From positions 62,001 to 126,000 of the forward strand of contig NZ_JAGPNL010000005.1 in assembly GCF_018069565.1 (NCBI RefSeq): a DNA stretch of 64,000 nt, given 5' to 3'. This document shows positions 1 through 8,355 of the stretch, one piece after another. The notes under the pieces were generated by a model. The model saw only the letters and a list, made by a program, of their open reading frames with translations, was not told the DNA's origin and did not search any database. The position numbers and the translations under genes were made by a program. The stretch is from Streptomyces tagetis. GTDB taxonomy: Bacteria; Actinomycetota; Actinomycetes; Streptomycetales; Streptomycetaceae. How positions within the stretch are numbered: position 1 is the first letter of the stretch; each line of letters opens with the position of its first letter.

Positions 1-935
1 GCGACCCCGCAGGCCACGCCGTCGCCGAGGTCGAGTTCGGAGGCACGGCGGCACAGCTCCTCCGCCGCCTTGACCACGTCGTCGGCGGGCGGGCCGACCG
101 CGAGGAGACAGAACTCGTCTCCGCCGAGCCGCGCGGCGAGCGCACCCGGCAGCATCGCGCCGCAGAGGGAGAGCACCGAACCGAAACGTTCCAGCAACCG
201 GTCGCCGACAGCGTGCCCGTGGGTGTCGTTGACCCGCTTGAGCCCGTTGAGGTCGCAGACGACGAGGCTGACGACGACGCCGTCGCGGCGGTGGCGTTCG
301 ATGGCCTCGTCGAGCCGGGTGTCGACGGCACGGCGGTTGGCGAGCCCGGTGAGGGCGTCGGTGTACGCGAGCCGCCTGGCCTCCTCAAGGCGCTCGGTCT
401 GGGCGATCCCGGCGGCCACCACCGAGGCCAGGACGGTGGCGAAGTCGGCGTCGGCGCGGCCGAAGAGCGGGTCGCCCACCGGCCGGGCCACGTACAGCTC
501 GCCCCAGGCCCGGCCGTGCAGGACGATCGGGGCGACGACGCAGCAGCCGCGCCCCCGGCGGCGCAGGGCGGCGACGCGCTGGTGAACGTAGCCGGGGCGG
601 CCGGCGGCCGGGCCCTCGGCGGTCTCGACCCAGGCGCCCGGCTCGACACCGCCGGCCCAGCGTTCGTGCAGGAACTCGGTGATCTCGGCGAACTGGTGGA
701 CGGGGTAGGACTCGCCCTCGGGGAACTCCTCTTCGTCCTCGGCGCGGTCGCCGACGTTCACGAGGACGCGGAGCCTGCCGAGTTCGCGTTCCCACACCGA
801 CAGCGCCGCGAAGCCGCCGCCCAGCGCCCGGCACGCGCCGACGGCCGCCGCCCGCCACGCCTCGTGCAGGCCGTGTGCGGCGGCCATGCCCTGTGCCAAC
901 GCCACGACGGCCGCGAGCCGCCTGTCCTCACCCAT
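1..935 (-). CDS. cdgE: GAF-GGDEF diguanylate cyclase, 3' end cut by window
   Basis: Probable cytosolic diguanylate cyclase making cyclic di-GMP from two GTP. The first 150 or so residues look like a GAF-type sensor domain; a GGDEF domain follows, with LTGLANRR near residue 190 and the intact signature LGGDEF near residue 270. No RxxD inhibitory site is visible five residues before GGDEF. The frame is open to base 1, so the C-terminus lies outside the window. The ATG at 935 follows a GGAGGG stretch directly, and a TAGCCT hexamer lies just before it, so a leaderless start is possible. The symbol rests on domain order and gene neighbourhood matching S. coelicolor cdgE as I remember it; the enzyme class is more certain than the name. 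Confidence 0.82.
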   Translation of the reverse strand, partial: MGEDRRLAAVVALAQGMAAAHGLHEAWRAAAVGACRALGGGFAALSVWERELGRLRVLVNVGDRAEDEEEFPEGESYPVHQFAEITEFLHERWAGGVEPGAWVETAEGPAAGRPGYVHQRVAALRRRGRGCCVVAPIVLHGRAWGELYVARPVGDPLFGRADADFATVLASVVAAGIAQTERLEEARRLAYTDALTGLANRRAVDTRLDEAIERHRRDGVVVSLVVCDLNGLKRVNDTHGHAVGDRLLERFGSVLSLCGAMLPGALAARLGGDEFCLLAVGPPADDVVKAAEELCRRASELDLGDGVACGV

Positions 936-1148
936 CCCTCCAGGCTAGGGACAATCAGAATAAACAAGGACATTGACGTGGGTGAAACGGGAAGCCCGGA
1001 GCACCCCGCCCAGCCTCCCGCCCGACACCCCACCCAGCCACCCCGTCCAGCCGCCCCACCCAGCCGCCTCACCCACCGAGCGGCCCACCGAGCCGCCGAT
1101 CGCCTCACGCCCAGCGCCGCCCCCGGGCGGCCACCGACACCCGCCCCC

Positions 1149-1949
1149 TCACTCCCCCGGCCACCGCGGCGCGCGCTTCTCGTTGAACGCGGCGACGCCC
1201 TCAGCCCGGTCCCCCGAGAACGCCACCGTCCGCCACGCCGCGTCCTCGACCTCCAGCCCGGCCCGCAGATCGAGCCCGTGCCCGAGGCGCAGGGCGCGCT
1301 TGGCGGCGCGGAGGCCGACGGGCGAGTTGGCGGCGATGCGGGAGGCCATCTCCAGGGCCTCGTCCCGGTCGCGCCCCTTCTCCGTGAGGACGTCCACGAG
1401 CCCCAGTTCACGCGCCTCGGCCGCCTCCACGCGCCGCGCCGTGAAGACCAGCTCGGCGGCGCGCGCGGCGCCCACCCGGCGCGGCAGGAGCTGCGTACCG
1501 CCGCCCCCCGGGATCACGCCGACGGAGACCTCCGGCAGCCCCACCACCGCCGTGGGGTCGGCGACGATCACGTCACAGGAGAGCGCCAGCTCGAAACCGC
1601 CGCCCAGGGCGAAGCCGTGCACGGCCGCCACGGTGGGCACCGGGAGTTCCAGTACGGCCGTGTAGGCCCCCCGCGCGACCGGCCGCTGGCGCAGCAGGTC
1701 GGCGTCGGTGAAGGAGTTGCGCTCCTTGAGGTCGGCGCCGACGCAGAAGGCCCGTTCGTGGGTCGAGGTCAGCACGACCACCCGGACACCCGGGTCCGCG
1801 CTCAGGGCGGCGCATGCCTCGGTGAGGGAGCGGGCCATGGCGGTGGAGACGGCGTTCATGGCGCGCGGCCGGTCGAGCGCGAGTTCCGCGACATGCCCCT
1901 CCCCGTCCCTCCGCACCAGGACGAACTCCCCGAAGCGTTCCTCGCTCAT
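1149..1949 (-). CDS. Enoyl-CoA hydratase/isomerase (crotonase family)
   Basis: 266-residue crotonase-fold protein expected to hydrate trans-2-enoyl-CoA in fatty-acid or branched-chain acid breakdown. Visible hallmarks are FCVGADLKERN (CoA and oxyanion region), ALGGGFELALSCD with the first catalytic Glu, and GLPEVSVGVIPGGGGTQ with the second Glu, so it should be active. The ATG at 1949 is chosen over an upstream in-frame codon because GGGAGGG lies just before it and family similarity begins there. The next upstream sequence is a GTTAAC inverted repeat (1962-1977). Substrate chain length cannot be told. Neighbouring acyl-CoA carboxylase genes fit a propionyl-CoA/acyl-CoA context, but there is no operon with them. 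Confidence 0.9.
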   Translation of the reverse strand: MSEERFGEFVLVRRDGEGHVAELALDRPRAMNAVSTAMARSLTEACAALSADPGVRVVVLTSTHERAFCVGADLKERNSFTDADLLRQRPVARGAYTAVLELPVPTVAAVHGFALGGGFELALSCDVIVADPTAVVGLPEVSVGVIPGGGGTQLLPRRVGAARAAELVFTARRVEAAEARELGLVDVLTEKGRDRDEALEMASRIAANSPVGLRAAKRALRLGHGLDLRAGLEVEDAAWRTVAFSGDRAEGVAAFNEKRAPRWPGE

Positions 1950-1961
1950 GACACCCTCCCG

Positions 1962-1977
1962 GTTAACGCGGGTTAAC
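1962..1977. promoter_or_regulatory. GTTAAC-N4-GTTAAC repeat before enoyl-CoA hydratase
   Basis: Two GTTAAC hexamers (each self-complementary) separated by GCGG, 12 bp upstream of the hydratase start and touching its ribosome-binding site. The symmetry and position suggest a repressor operator, perhaps for a TetR-type fatty-acid regulator; this is inference. Confidence 0.45.
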
Positions 1978-2185
1978 AGATGGACCGTCCCGATCATCGC
2001 AGGCCGGGGCCTCCGGGGAAAAGGCCGGACGCGCGCGCTTACCCGCCCACGCCCCCTCGACTCCCGGACCCCCGCTTACTCGTTCGAGTGACATCCGGTC
2101 GACTCCCGCATGCCGCCCCGGCCGAGCGCGTAGCGTCCGCCCCGCCACGGCGCAAAGGGGGGCGCGTGCGCACCGGGGAGGGAAG

Positions 2186-2875
2186 ATGACGAAGAGGGAC
2201 ACACCGACGACACCGCCGCCGCGGCGCGCGTGGCTCCGCCGGGGTCGCCACCGCAGGCCACGTCCGCGCAAGGTGGTGCTGCTGGCGGGGTGCCTGGTCC
2301 TGGTGGCCGGCGCGCTGAGCCTCGTACGGCTGGTGCCCGATCCGGGCTCCGGCGGGGCCGACGCGTTCGGCACGGACGCCGGGCCGCGGGTGGAGAACGG
2401 CGAGACGGCGGGGACCGCGACGGACCGGTCCACGCCCGCCGCCGCGAGCAGCGCCGCACCGCCCGGGGCGAGCCCGCCGGTGACCTCGGCCCCGAGCGGT
2501 CTGAGTACGTCCCCGGAGCCGGGCCTGATACCCGGGCCGTCCGGGACGGGAACGGCCGGACCGTCCGCGGGCGCCCCGGCGCCTCACCCGAGCGCCCCCG
2601 GCGCGGCGACGGCCCCGCACGCCCCGCGCGCCCCCGCGGCCCCACCGGCGACAGCGGGCGCACCCGCCGCGCCCGGCCCGGACCCGGCACCCCACGTGCC
2701 CCACACGCCCCGGCCCCAGAGCCCGGCGGCGCCGCGCCCGACCCCGGACCCTCCGGCCCCGAGCCGCACCCCGCCACCCCCGCCGGCGCCGACGCAGGCA
2801 CCGCCTCCCGGGCTGTGCGTGCCGCTGATCGGGGTCTGCGTGGACCTGCTGGGCCTGCTGGGCGGCGGGCGATGA
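2186..2875 (+). CDS. Membrane-anchored Pro/Ala-rich protein of unknown function
   Basis: 229 residues. A basic N-terminus rich in Arg (residues 1-29) is followed by one hydrophobic segment (about 30-48, VVLLAGCLVLVAGALSLVRL), then a long disordered stretch of Pro, Ala, Gly, Ser and Thr to residue about 205. A short hydrophobic ending with two cysteines (GLCVPLIGVCVDLLGLLGG) is the only ordered-looking part outside the membrane. Topology is probably N-in with the low-complexity part outside. The ATG follows GGGGAGGGAAG, a good ribosome-binding site. It ends 10 bp before the convergent adenylate cyclase stop. I do not recognise a family; the paired-Cys hydrophobic tail could be a processed or interacting tip. 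Confidence 0.75.
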   Translation: MTKRDTPTTPPPRRAWLRRGRHRRPRPRKVVLLAGCLVLVAGALSLVRLVPDPGSGGADAFGTDAGPRVENGETAGTATDRSTPAAASSAAPPGASPPVTSAPSGLSTSPEPGLIPGPSGTGTAGPSAGAPAPHPSAPGAATAPHAPRAPAAPPATAGAPAAPGPDPAPHVPHTPRPQSPAAPRPTPDPPAPSRTPPPPPAPTQAPPPGLCVPLIGVCVDLLGLLGGGR

Positions 2876-2885
2876 CCGTAGGGGC

Positions 2886-4013
2886 CTACGCGGGCGGCGC
2901 CGAGCGCCGGGTCAGGAGCCAGGGCTCGACCACGCCGAGGCCGCGCACCGGGCGCTGCCACATGGGCTGGAGCCCGAAGCGGTACGCCGGTGGCTCCTCG
3001 CCCTCCTTCTCCGCCGTCGCGGCCTCCTCGACCGCCTGCGCCTCGGAGGCGGGGGCGTCGCCGGTGCGGATGATCTCCTCCGCGAAGGCGCTGTCGACGA
3101 GCAGGGCGTCACGCGGGGCTATGGAGGTGAGGCGGGAGGCGAGGTTGACGGTGGTGCCGAAGACGTCGCCCATGCGGGTGGTCACGGTGCCGAAGGCGAT
3201 GCCGACCCGCAGTTCGGGCATGGTCTCGTCGTTGGCCATCGTCTCGATGAGGCGCAGCGCGATCTCGGCGGCGGTGCCGGCGTCGTCGGCGACGTACAGC
3301 ACCTCGTCGCCGAGGGTCTTGATCAGCCGGCCGCCGCGGGCGGCGACCAGGTCGGCGGCGGTGGTCTCGAATGCCTCGACGAGTTCGCCGAGTTCCTCCT
3401 CCTCCATCCGGCGGGTGAGCCGGGTGAAGCCGACCAGGTCCGCGAAGCCGACCGCGAGCCGCCGGTCGACCATCTCCTCGTCGTCGCCGGCCTGGACGAC
3501 ACGGCCGGTCGACGCGGCGAGCTGGCGCCGCCAGACGTAGACCAGGAACTCCTGGAGTTCCGGCAGCAGCAGTTCCACCAGGGGGTACGTGACCTCGGTG
3601 CGCGTCATCCCGGGCTCGGGGGGCTCGGTCAGCCCCTCCAGGAAGGAATCGATCTGCCACTCGGCCAACCGGGCGGTGGTCTGCCCGGTGGACCGGGCCA
3701 CCTGGACGGCCATGGCCTCGCTGAGCAGCCCGGCCTCCACCAGGCCGGCCAGCCGCCGCAGGGCGAGGACGTCGGCCTCGGTGAGCGCCTTGGCCTGGCC
3801 TATGTCCGCGAAGCCCATGGCCCGCCAGAAACGGGAGGCCAGTTCCATGGAGACGCCCGCGCTGCGGGCGGCCTGGAAGGGGGTGTACCGGCGCTCGGCG
3901 CCGAGAATGAGTTGTTCGAGTCGGAGCGCTAGCGGGTCATCGCCGGGTTCGGCGGGCTCGGAATCCACCCGGCCGTCCCCGTCCGTGCCGGAGCCCGTGT
4001 CGTCGACGGTCAC
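2886..4013 (-). CDS. cya: Class III adenylate cyclase
   Basis: 375-residue protein making cAMP from ATP. The N-terminal half (about 30-200) resembles the regulatory domain of Rv1264-type cyclases. The C-terminal cyclase homology domain shows FADLVGFTRL with a metal-binding Asp, LIKTLGDEVLYV with the adenine-specifying Lys and second metal Asp, and VNLASRL with the transition-state Asn and Arg, so all catalytic residues are present. GTG start at 4013 preceded by GGAAGGG. In S. coelicolor the single cya gene sits in this same neighbourhood and affects germination and development. No membrane segments are seen. The gene is monocistronic by spacing, 428 bp from the ligase gene upstream. Confidence 0.93.
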   Translation of the reverse strand: MTVDDTGSGTDGDGRVDSEPAEPGDDPLALRLEQLILGAERRYTPFQAARSAGVSMELASRFWRAMGFADIGQAKALTEADVLALRRLAGLVEAGLLSEAMAVQVARSTGQTTARLAEWQIDSFLEGLTEPPEPGMTRTEVTYPLVELLLPELQEFLVYVWRRQLAASTGRVVQAGDDEEMVDRRLAVGFADLVGFTRLTRRMEEEELGELVEAFETTAADLVAARGGRLIKTLGDEVLYVADDAGTAAEIALRLIETMANDETMPELRVGIAFGTVTTRMGDVFGTTVNLASRLTSIAPRDALLVDSAFAEEIIRTGDAPASEAQAVEEAATAEKEGEEPPAYRFGLQPMWQRPVRGLGVVEPWLLTRRSAPPA

Positions 4014-4441
4014 GCCTGCTGCCCTTCCGATCTGCCGCGGTCAGGTATCGACCGGGCCCAACTTTACGTCAGGTGTGCCGCAGCTCACTCCCGAGAGTCG
4101 GTGCCCGGTACCCGCCGGCCGTGGCACCGGGGCGCTCGTCCGCGAAGGCCCGTGCCACCCGGGCGCCCCCGGAGCCGGACACCGCGCCGGGGGAACGCCC
4201 CCGGTGACCTGAGTACCGCGCCGGGGGGCGTGCGATGCCGTACCCCGCGCCGGGGGCGCGTCACCCCGCTCGCCCCGCGGACCACGAACCACCCCACCGG
4301 TCGCCACCCGCCCGCGTACGCCGCCCCCGCGAGCCCACCGGGCAACCGGGGCCCGGCCCGCAGCCGCCGACCTACCGGAGCACCACCGGCAACCGGCTCC
4401 CGCCGGTGACCAGCCGCCACCAGCGATCAGGACCCCACCCG
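4014..4441. other. 428-bp intergenic gap, cya / biotin ligase
   Basis: Very GC-rich, no convincing gene. It holds three copies of CGCGCCGGGGG (around 4183, 4216 and 4247), a strong GC hairpin (4187-4204), and near 4030-4075 a less GC-rich part that should contain the cya promoter. Nothing else seen. Confidence 0.6.
4187..4204 (-). terminator. GC hairpin downstream of biotin ligase
   Basis: CCGGGGG and CCCCCGG arms (7 bp) around a 4-nt loop, about 240 bp after the biotin ligase stop. No T-tract. Stable enough to stop or protect a transcript from the ligase gene; placement far from the stop keeps confidence low. Confidence 0.35.
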
Positions 4442-5308
4442 TCACACAGGCCGCAGGTGCACGATGTCCCCGGCCCCCACCGGCTCCTGTACCCCCGCCT
4501 CCGTGGCGAGGACCAGGCGCCCGTCACCGTCCACGGCGACCGCCTCGCCGACCAGGGACCGGTCGCCGGGCAGTTCGGCGCGGACCGTGCGGCCGAGGGT
4601 CGCGCAGCCGGCGGCGTACGTCTCCTGGAGGCCGCTGGCCGCGGGGTCGCCGCCGGCCGAGCGCCAGCGGACGTACCAGTCCTCCAGGGACCGCAGCACC
4701 GCCCGCAGCAGCGGGTCGCGGTCGGTGCCCTCGGCCCCCGCGAGGGCCAGGGACCCGGCGCCCGGGACGGGCAGTTCGTCCGCGCGGAGGCTGACGTTGA
4801 TGCCGACCCCGATGACCACGCCCCCGTCGCCCGCCCGCTCGGCGAGGATGCCGCCGGCCTTGCGCTCCTCGCCGCCGACGGTGACGAGGAGGTCGTTGGG
4901 CCACTTGAGGGCGGTGTCGACGCCTCCGGCGCGGGAGAGCCCGGTCGCCACGGCGACCCCGGTGAGCAGCGGCAGCCACCCCCAGCGGGCCACCGGCACC
5001 TCGGCCGGCCAGAGCACGACCGAGAAGAAGAGACCGGAGCGGGGCGGCGCGCTCCACCGGCGGTCGAGGCGGCCCCGGGCGGCGGTCTGCTCCTCGGCGA
5101 CGAGGACGGAGCCCTCCCCGGCCTCGCCCCGGGCGGCACGGGCGGCGAGGTCCGTGTTGGTGGAGCCGGTGCTCTGCACGACCTCGACCTGTCGCCACAG
5201 TCCGCCTTCGCGCACCAGGGCCCGGCGCAGGGCGGTGGCGTTCAGGGGCGGCCGGTCCAGGTCGGACCACCGGCTGTGGGAGGGCTCGGAGTCATCTCGG
5301 GGCGTCAT
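4442..5308 (-). CDS. birA: Biotin--[acetyl-CoA carboxylase] ligase
   Basis: 288 residues. Joins biotin via biotinyl-AMP to the lysine of biotin carboxyl carrier domains. Visible motifs: STNTDLA near residue 50, QTAARGRLDRRW (biotinyl-AMP loop; the usual GRGR is ARGR here), KWPNDLL and GGILAE. No N-terminal helix-turn-helix is present, so it is a monofunctional ligase and not a BirA-type repressor. The ATG at 5308 with AGGGTGG upstream is preferred over an upstream codon. It is divergent from pccB across 110 bp; its obvious partner is the biotinylated AccA2 encoded at 9327. Family identity is secure; the symbol follows the general enzyme name. Confidence 0.93.
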   Translation of the reverse strand: MTPRDDSEPSHSRWSDLDRPPLNATALRRALVREGGLWRQVEVVQSTGSTNTDLAARAARGEAGEGSVLVAEEQTAARGRLDRRWSAPPRSGLFFSVVLWPAEVPVARWGWLPLLTGVAVATGLSRAGGVDTALKWPNDLLVTVGGEERKAGGILAERAGDGGVVIGVGINVSLRADELPVPGAGSLALAGAEGTDRDPLLRAVLRSLEDWYVRWRSAGGDPAASGLQETYAAGCATLGRTVRAELPGDRSLVGEAVAVDGDGRLVLATEAGVQEPVGAGDIVHLRPV

Positions 5309-5362
5309 GCAAGCCACCCTAGGTGTGGGAAAGACCGCACTGCCGATCGCGGGGCCCACCAC

Positions 5363-5379
5363 TACTCTACGGATGAGTA
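5363..5379. promoter_or_regulatory. TACTC-N7-GAGTA inverted repeat between birA and pccB
   Basis: Five-base arms TACTC and GAGTA around a 7-bp spacer in the only AT-rich part of the divergent region. It could be an operator or simply contain promoter elements for pccB or birA. The half-site GAGTA recurs in the perfect palindrome at 7506-7521. Confidence 0.35.
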
Positions 5380-5418
5380 ACCGTCCCCCCTTTTGAGCAG
5401 GCAGGGAGCCGCATCCCG

Positions 5419-7014
5419 ATGTCCGAGCCGGAAGAGCAGCAGCCCGATATCCGTACGACCGCGGGCAAGCTCGCGGATTTGAGGCGTCGTATCGGGGAGG
5501 CGACGCATGCGGGGTCCGCTCGTGCGGTGGAGAAGCAGCACGCGAAGGGGAAGCTGACGGCGCGTGAGCGGATCGCGTTGCTGGTGGACGAGGGCTCGTT
5601 CGTGGAGCTGGACGAGTTCGCCCGGCACCGTTCCACCAGCTTCGGCCTGGAGCACAACCGGCCCTACGGGGATGGTGTCGTGACCGGGTACGGCACGGTG
5701 GACGGGCGGCCGGTGGCGGTGTTCTCGCAGGACTTCACCGTGTTCGGGGGCGCGCTGGGCGAGGTCTACGGGCAGAAGATCGTCAAGGTGATGGACTTCG
5801 CGCTGAAGACGGGCTGCCCCGTCATCGGGATCAACGACTCCGGCGGCGCCCGTATCCAGGAAGGCGTCGCCTCGCTCGGCGCCTACGGGGAGATCTTCCG
5901 CCGCAACACGCACGCCTCCGGGGTGATCCCGCAGATCAGCCTGGTGGTGGGCCCCTGCGCCGGAGGCGCCGTCTACTCGCCGGCGATCACCGACTTCACC
6001 GTCATGGTCGACCGGACCTCCCACATGTTCATCACCGGCCCCGACGTCATCAAGACCGTCACCGGCGAGGACGTCGGCTTCGAGGAACTGGGCGGCGCCC
6101 GCACCCACAACACCGCCTCCGGCGTCGCCCACCACATGGCCGGCGACGAGAAGGACGCCATCGACTACGTCAAACAGCTCCTGTCCTACCTGCCGTCGAA
6201 CAACCTGTCCGAACCGCCCGCCTTCCCCGAGGAAGCCGACCTCACCGTCAGCGACGAGGACCGCGAACTCGACGTCATCGTCCCCGACAGCGCCAACCAG
6301 CCCTACGACATGCACACCGTCATCGAACACGTCCTGGACGACGCCGAGTTCCTGGAAACCCAGGCACTGTTCGCCCCGAACATCCTCACCGGCTTCGGCC
6401 GCGTCGAAGGCCGCCCCGTCGGCGTGGTCGCCAACCAGCCCCTGCAGTTCGCCGGCTGCCTCGACATCACCGCCTCCGAAAAAGCGGCACGCTTCGTACG
6501 GACCTGCGACGCGTTCAACGTCCCCGTCCTCACCTTCGTCGACGTCCCCGGCTTCCTGCCCGGAGTCGGCCAGGAACACGACGGCATCATCCGCCGCGGC
6601 GCCAAACTGATCTTCGCCTACGCCGAAGCCACCGTCCCCCTCATCACCGTCATCACCCGCAAGGCATTCGGCGGCGCCTACGACGTGATGGGCTCCAAAC
6701 ACCTCGGCGCCGACCTCAACCTCGCCTGGCCCACCGCCCAGATCGCCGTCATGGGCGCCCAGGGCGCCGTCAACATCCTCCACCGCCGCACCCTCACCGA
6801 AACCGCGGCCGACGACATCGAAGCCACCCGCACCCGCCTGATGCGCGAATACGAAGACGCCCTCCTCAACCCCTACACCGCCGCCGAACGCGGCTACATC
6901 GACGCCGTCATCATGCCCAGCGACACCCGCCGCCACATCACCCAAGGACTGCGCCAACTCCGCACCAAACGCGAAACCCTCCCCCCGAAAAAACACGGCA
7001 ACATCCCCCTCTGA
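5419..7014 (+). CDS. pccB: Propionyl-CoA carboxylase beta (carboxyltransferase) subunit
   Basis: 531-residue carboxyltransferase subunit that moves CO2 from carboxybiotin to propionyl-CoA, giving methylmalonyl-CoA for polyketides and odd-chain metabolism. Features: N-terminal ARERIALLVDEGSF, oxyanion glycines in INDSGGARIQEGV and FGGAYDVMGSK, and the acyl-binding FVDVPGFLPG. The residue between GFEELGGA and HNTASGV is in the region that sets acyl length, but I cannot rank propionyl against acetyl from sequence alone; the name follows the syntenic S. coelicolor gene. Start at 5419 is supported by CAGGGAG. The first 120 bases use less C-ending codons than the rest. PccE follows after 27 bp; AccA2 supplies carboxybiotin. 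Confidence 0.94.
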   Translation: MSEPEEQQPDIRTTAGKLADLRRRIGEATHAGSARAVEKQHAKGKLTARERIALLVDEGSFVELDEFARHRSTSFGLEHNRPYGDGVVTGYGTVDGRPVAVFSQDFTVFGGALGEVYGQKIVKVMDFALKTGCPVIGINDSGGARIQEGVASLGAYGEIFRRNTHASGVIPQISLVVGPCAGGAVYSPAITDFTVMVDRTSHMFITGPDVIKTVTGEDVGFEELGGARTHNTASGVAHHMAGDEKDAIDYVKQLLSYLPSNNLSEPPAFPEEADLTVSDEDRELDVIVPDSANQPYDMHTVIEHVLDDAEFLETQALFAPNILTGFGRVEGRPVGVVANQPLQFAGCLDITASEKAARFVRTCDAFNVPVLTFVDVPGFLPGVGQEHDGIIRRGAKLIFAYAEATVPLITVITRKAFGGAYDVMGSKHLGADLNLAWPTAQIAVMGAQGAVNILHRRTLTETAADDIEATRTRLMREYEDALLNPYTAAERGYIDAVIMPSDTRRHITQGLRQLRTKRETLPPKKHGNIPL

Positions 7015-7041
7015 CCACACCTCCACCCCCCAGGAGCCACC

Positions 7042-7251
7042 GTGATCAAAGTCGTACGGGGCAACCCCACCCCCGAAGAACTCGCCGCCGCCCTGGCGGT
7101 GGTCCGGGCGCGCGCCGTGGCGGCACAGGCGCTGCCGTCCGGTGCGCCGGCTCCCCGGGACTCCTGGTCCGACCCGGCCCGCATCGCCGGCCACCGGCTG
7201 CCCCAGCCGGGCCCGACGTCCTGGAGCCGCACCTACTGGCCGGGAGCCTGA
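7042..7251 (+). CDS. pccE: Acyl-CoA carboxylase epsilon subunit
   Basis: 69-residue helper subunit found only in actinobacterial acyl-CoA carboxylases, binding the beta subunit and raising activity. It starts IKVVRGNPTPEELAAALAVV, the standard opening of this family, and ends with the usual W..SY/TYWPG tail (SWSRTYWPGA). It lies 27 bp after pccB with CAGGAGCC before the GTG start, so the two are one transcript. Short length is normal for the family. Confidence 0.93.
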   Translation: MIKVVRGNPTPEELAAALAVVRARAVAAQALPSGAPAPRDSWSDPARIAGHRLPQPGPTSWSRTYWPGA

Positions 7252-7555
7252 GCGAGCACGCCGGGGCCTGGGCGTACGCCGGAGCCTGATCCTGTACGCC
7301 GGGGCCCCACACGTGGGAGCACGGGCCGGTACGCCGGGACCCGCCCCGCATGCCGGAGCCCGAGCCGGTGCACCGCGCCCGCCCCGCACGCCGGAGCCCG
7401 AGCCAGTACGCCGAGGCCGGCGCGTACGCCGGACCCCGCACGCGTGTCAGCGCCGCCTCCGCGCCCCCACGACCCCGCGTGCCTCCCCACCACCCCCGGA
7501 CAAGTTGAGTACGCGTACTCAGGCGGGCCGCCGGTCCGGGCCGGACGATGGCGGC
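7252..7555 (+). repeat. Degenerate TACGCCGG repeats in a 304-bp gap
   Basis: Between pccE and the next small gene, about eight copies of a YACGCCGGRGCC-like word occur between 7257 and 7435, spaced roughly 20-30 bp. Open frames through it are low-complexity and not gene-like. The right end holds a perfect palindrome (7506-7521). Confidence 0.6.
7506..7521. promoter_or_regulatory. Perfect 16-bp palindrome TGAGTACGCGTACTCA
   Basis: Exact inverted repeat with no spacer, ending 34 bp upstream of a 42-codon membrane-protein gene. Likely an operator for a dimeric regulator acting on that gene or on the following maf gene. Regulator unknown. Confidence 0.55.
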
Positions 7556-7684
7556 ATGCTGTGGTCCGACCCCGAGAACGAGCCGCCCGAGGAACTGCGG
7601 GACACGCAGGCCATGCTGCGGCGGCTGAGCGTTCTGCTGGCGCTGGCCATGGTGCTCACGATGATCGTGATCGGGGTGAGGTAG
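7556..7684 (+). CDS. Conserved-looking 42-residue single-pass membrane protein
   Basis: Short gene: an acidic N-terminus (MLWSDPENEPPEELRDTQ) followed by a Met/Leu/Val-rich membrane segment (about residues 24-41). ATG at 7556; another ATG at 7548 is in a different frame. It sits between pccE and maf, the position in which streptomycetes carry a small conserved protein. The acidic helix plus membrane anchor suggests a peripheral partner, but no function is known. Ends 50 bp before maf. Confidence 0.7.
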   Translation: MLWSDPENEPPEELRDTQAMLRRLSVLLALAMVLTMIVIGVR

Positions 7685-7734
7685 GCCCCCGGGGAGGTCG
7701 TCGACGGCGGCGTGATCGCCATTAGGCTGGCGGC

Positions 7735-8355
7735 ATGACAGATCAGCCGCGCCGCCGACTCGTCCTCGCCTCCCAGTCGCCCGCCCGGCTCGGGCTGTTG
7801 CGCCAGGCCGGTCTGGCCCCCGAGGTGATGGTGAGCGGCGTCGACGAGGACGCCGTCAGCGCGCCCACCCCCGCCGAACTGGCCCTCGCCCTCGCCGAGG
7901 CCAAGGCGTCCGTCGTGGCCGCGAAGCCCGAGGCGCACGGCGCCCTGGTGGTCGGCTGCGATTCGGTGCTCGACCTGGACGGGCGGGCGCTCGGCAAGCC
8001 CGCCGACGCCGAGGAGGCCATCGCCCGCTGGAAGGCGATGCGCGGCCGGGCGGGCACCCTCCAGACCGGGCACTGCGTCCACGACACACTCTCCGGCCGC
8101 TACGCCTCGGCCACCGCCTCCACCGTCGTCCGCTTCGGCGAGCCGACCGACGAGGAGATCGCCGCCTACGTCGCCTCCGGCGAGCCGCTGCACGTCGCGG
8201 GGGCCTTCACGCTGGACGGCCGCTCGGCACCGTTCGTCGACGGCATCGACGGCGACCACGGGAACGTGATCGGCATCAGCCTGCCCCTGCTGCGCCGACT
8301 GCTCGCCGAACTCGGGGTGGGCATCACGGAGTTGTGGGCGCCGGCGGCGGACTGA
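7735..8355 (+). CDS. maf: Maf-family nucleoside triphosphate pyrophosphatase
   Basis: 206 residues, normal for the family. Hydrolyses non-canonical or pyrimidine nucleoside triphosphates to monophosphates; related to septum-formation inhibitor Maf. Signature LVLASQSPARLGLL at the N-terminus binds phosphate, then SGVDEDA, and GCDSVLDLDGRALGKPADAEEA around the catalytic Asp. No strong ribosome-binding site; TAGGCT at 7723 lies close to the ATG, so leaderless translation is plausible. The 3' end overlaps the convergent membrane-protein gene by 32 bp. Confidence 0.93.
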   Translation: MTDQPRRRLVLASQSPARLGLLRQAGLAPEVMVSGVDEDAVSAPTPAELALALAEAKASVVAAKPEAHGALVVGCDSVLDLDGRALGKPADAEEAIARWKAMRGRAGTLQTGHCVHDTLSGRYASATASTVVRFGEPTDEEIAAYVASGEPLHVAGAFTLDGRSAPFVDGIDGDHGNVIGISLPLLRRLLAELGVGITELWAPAAD

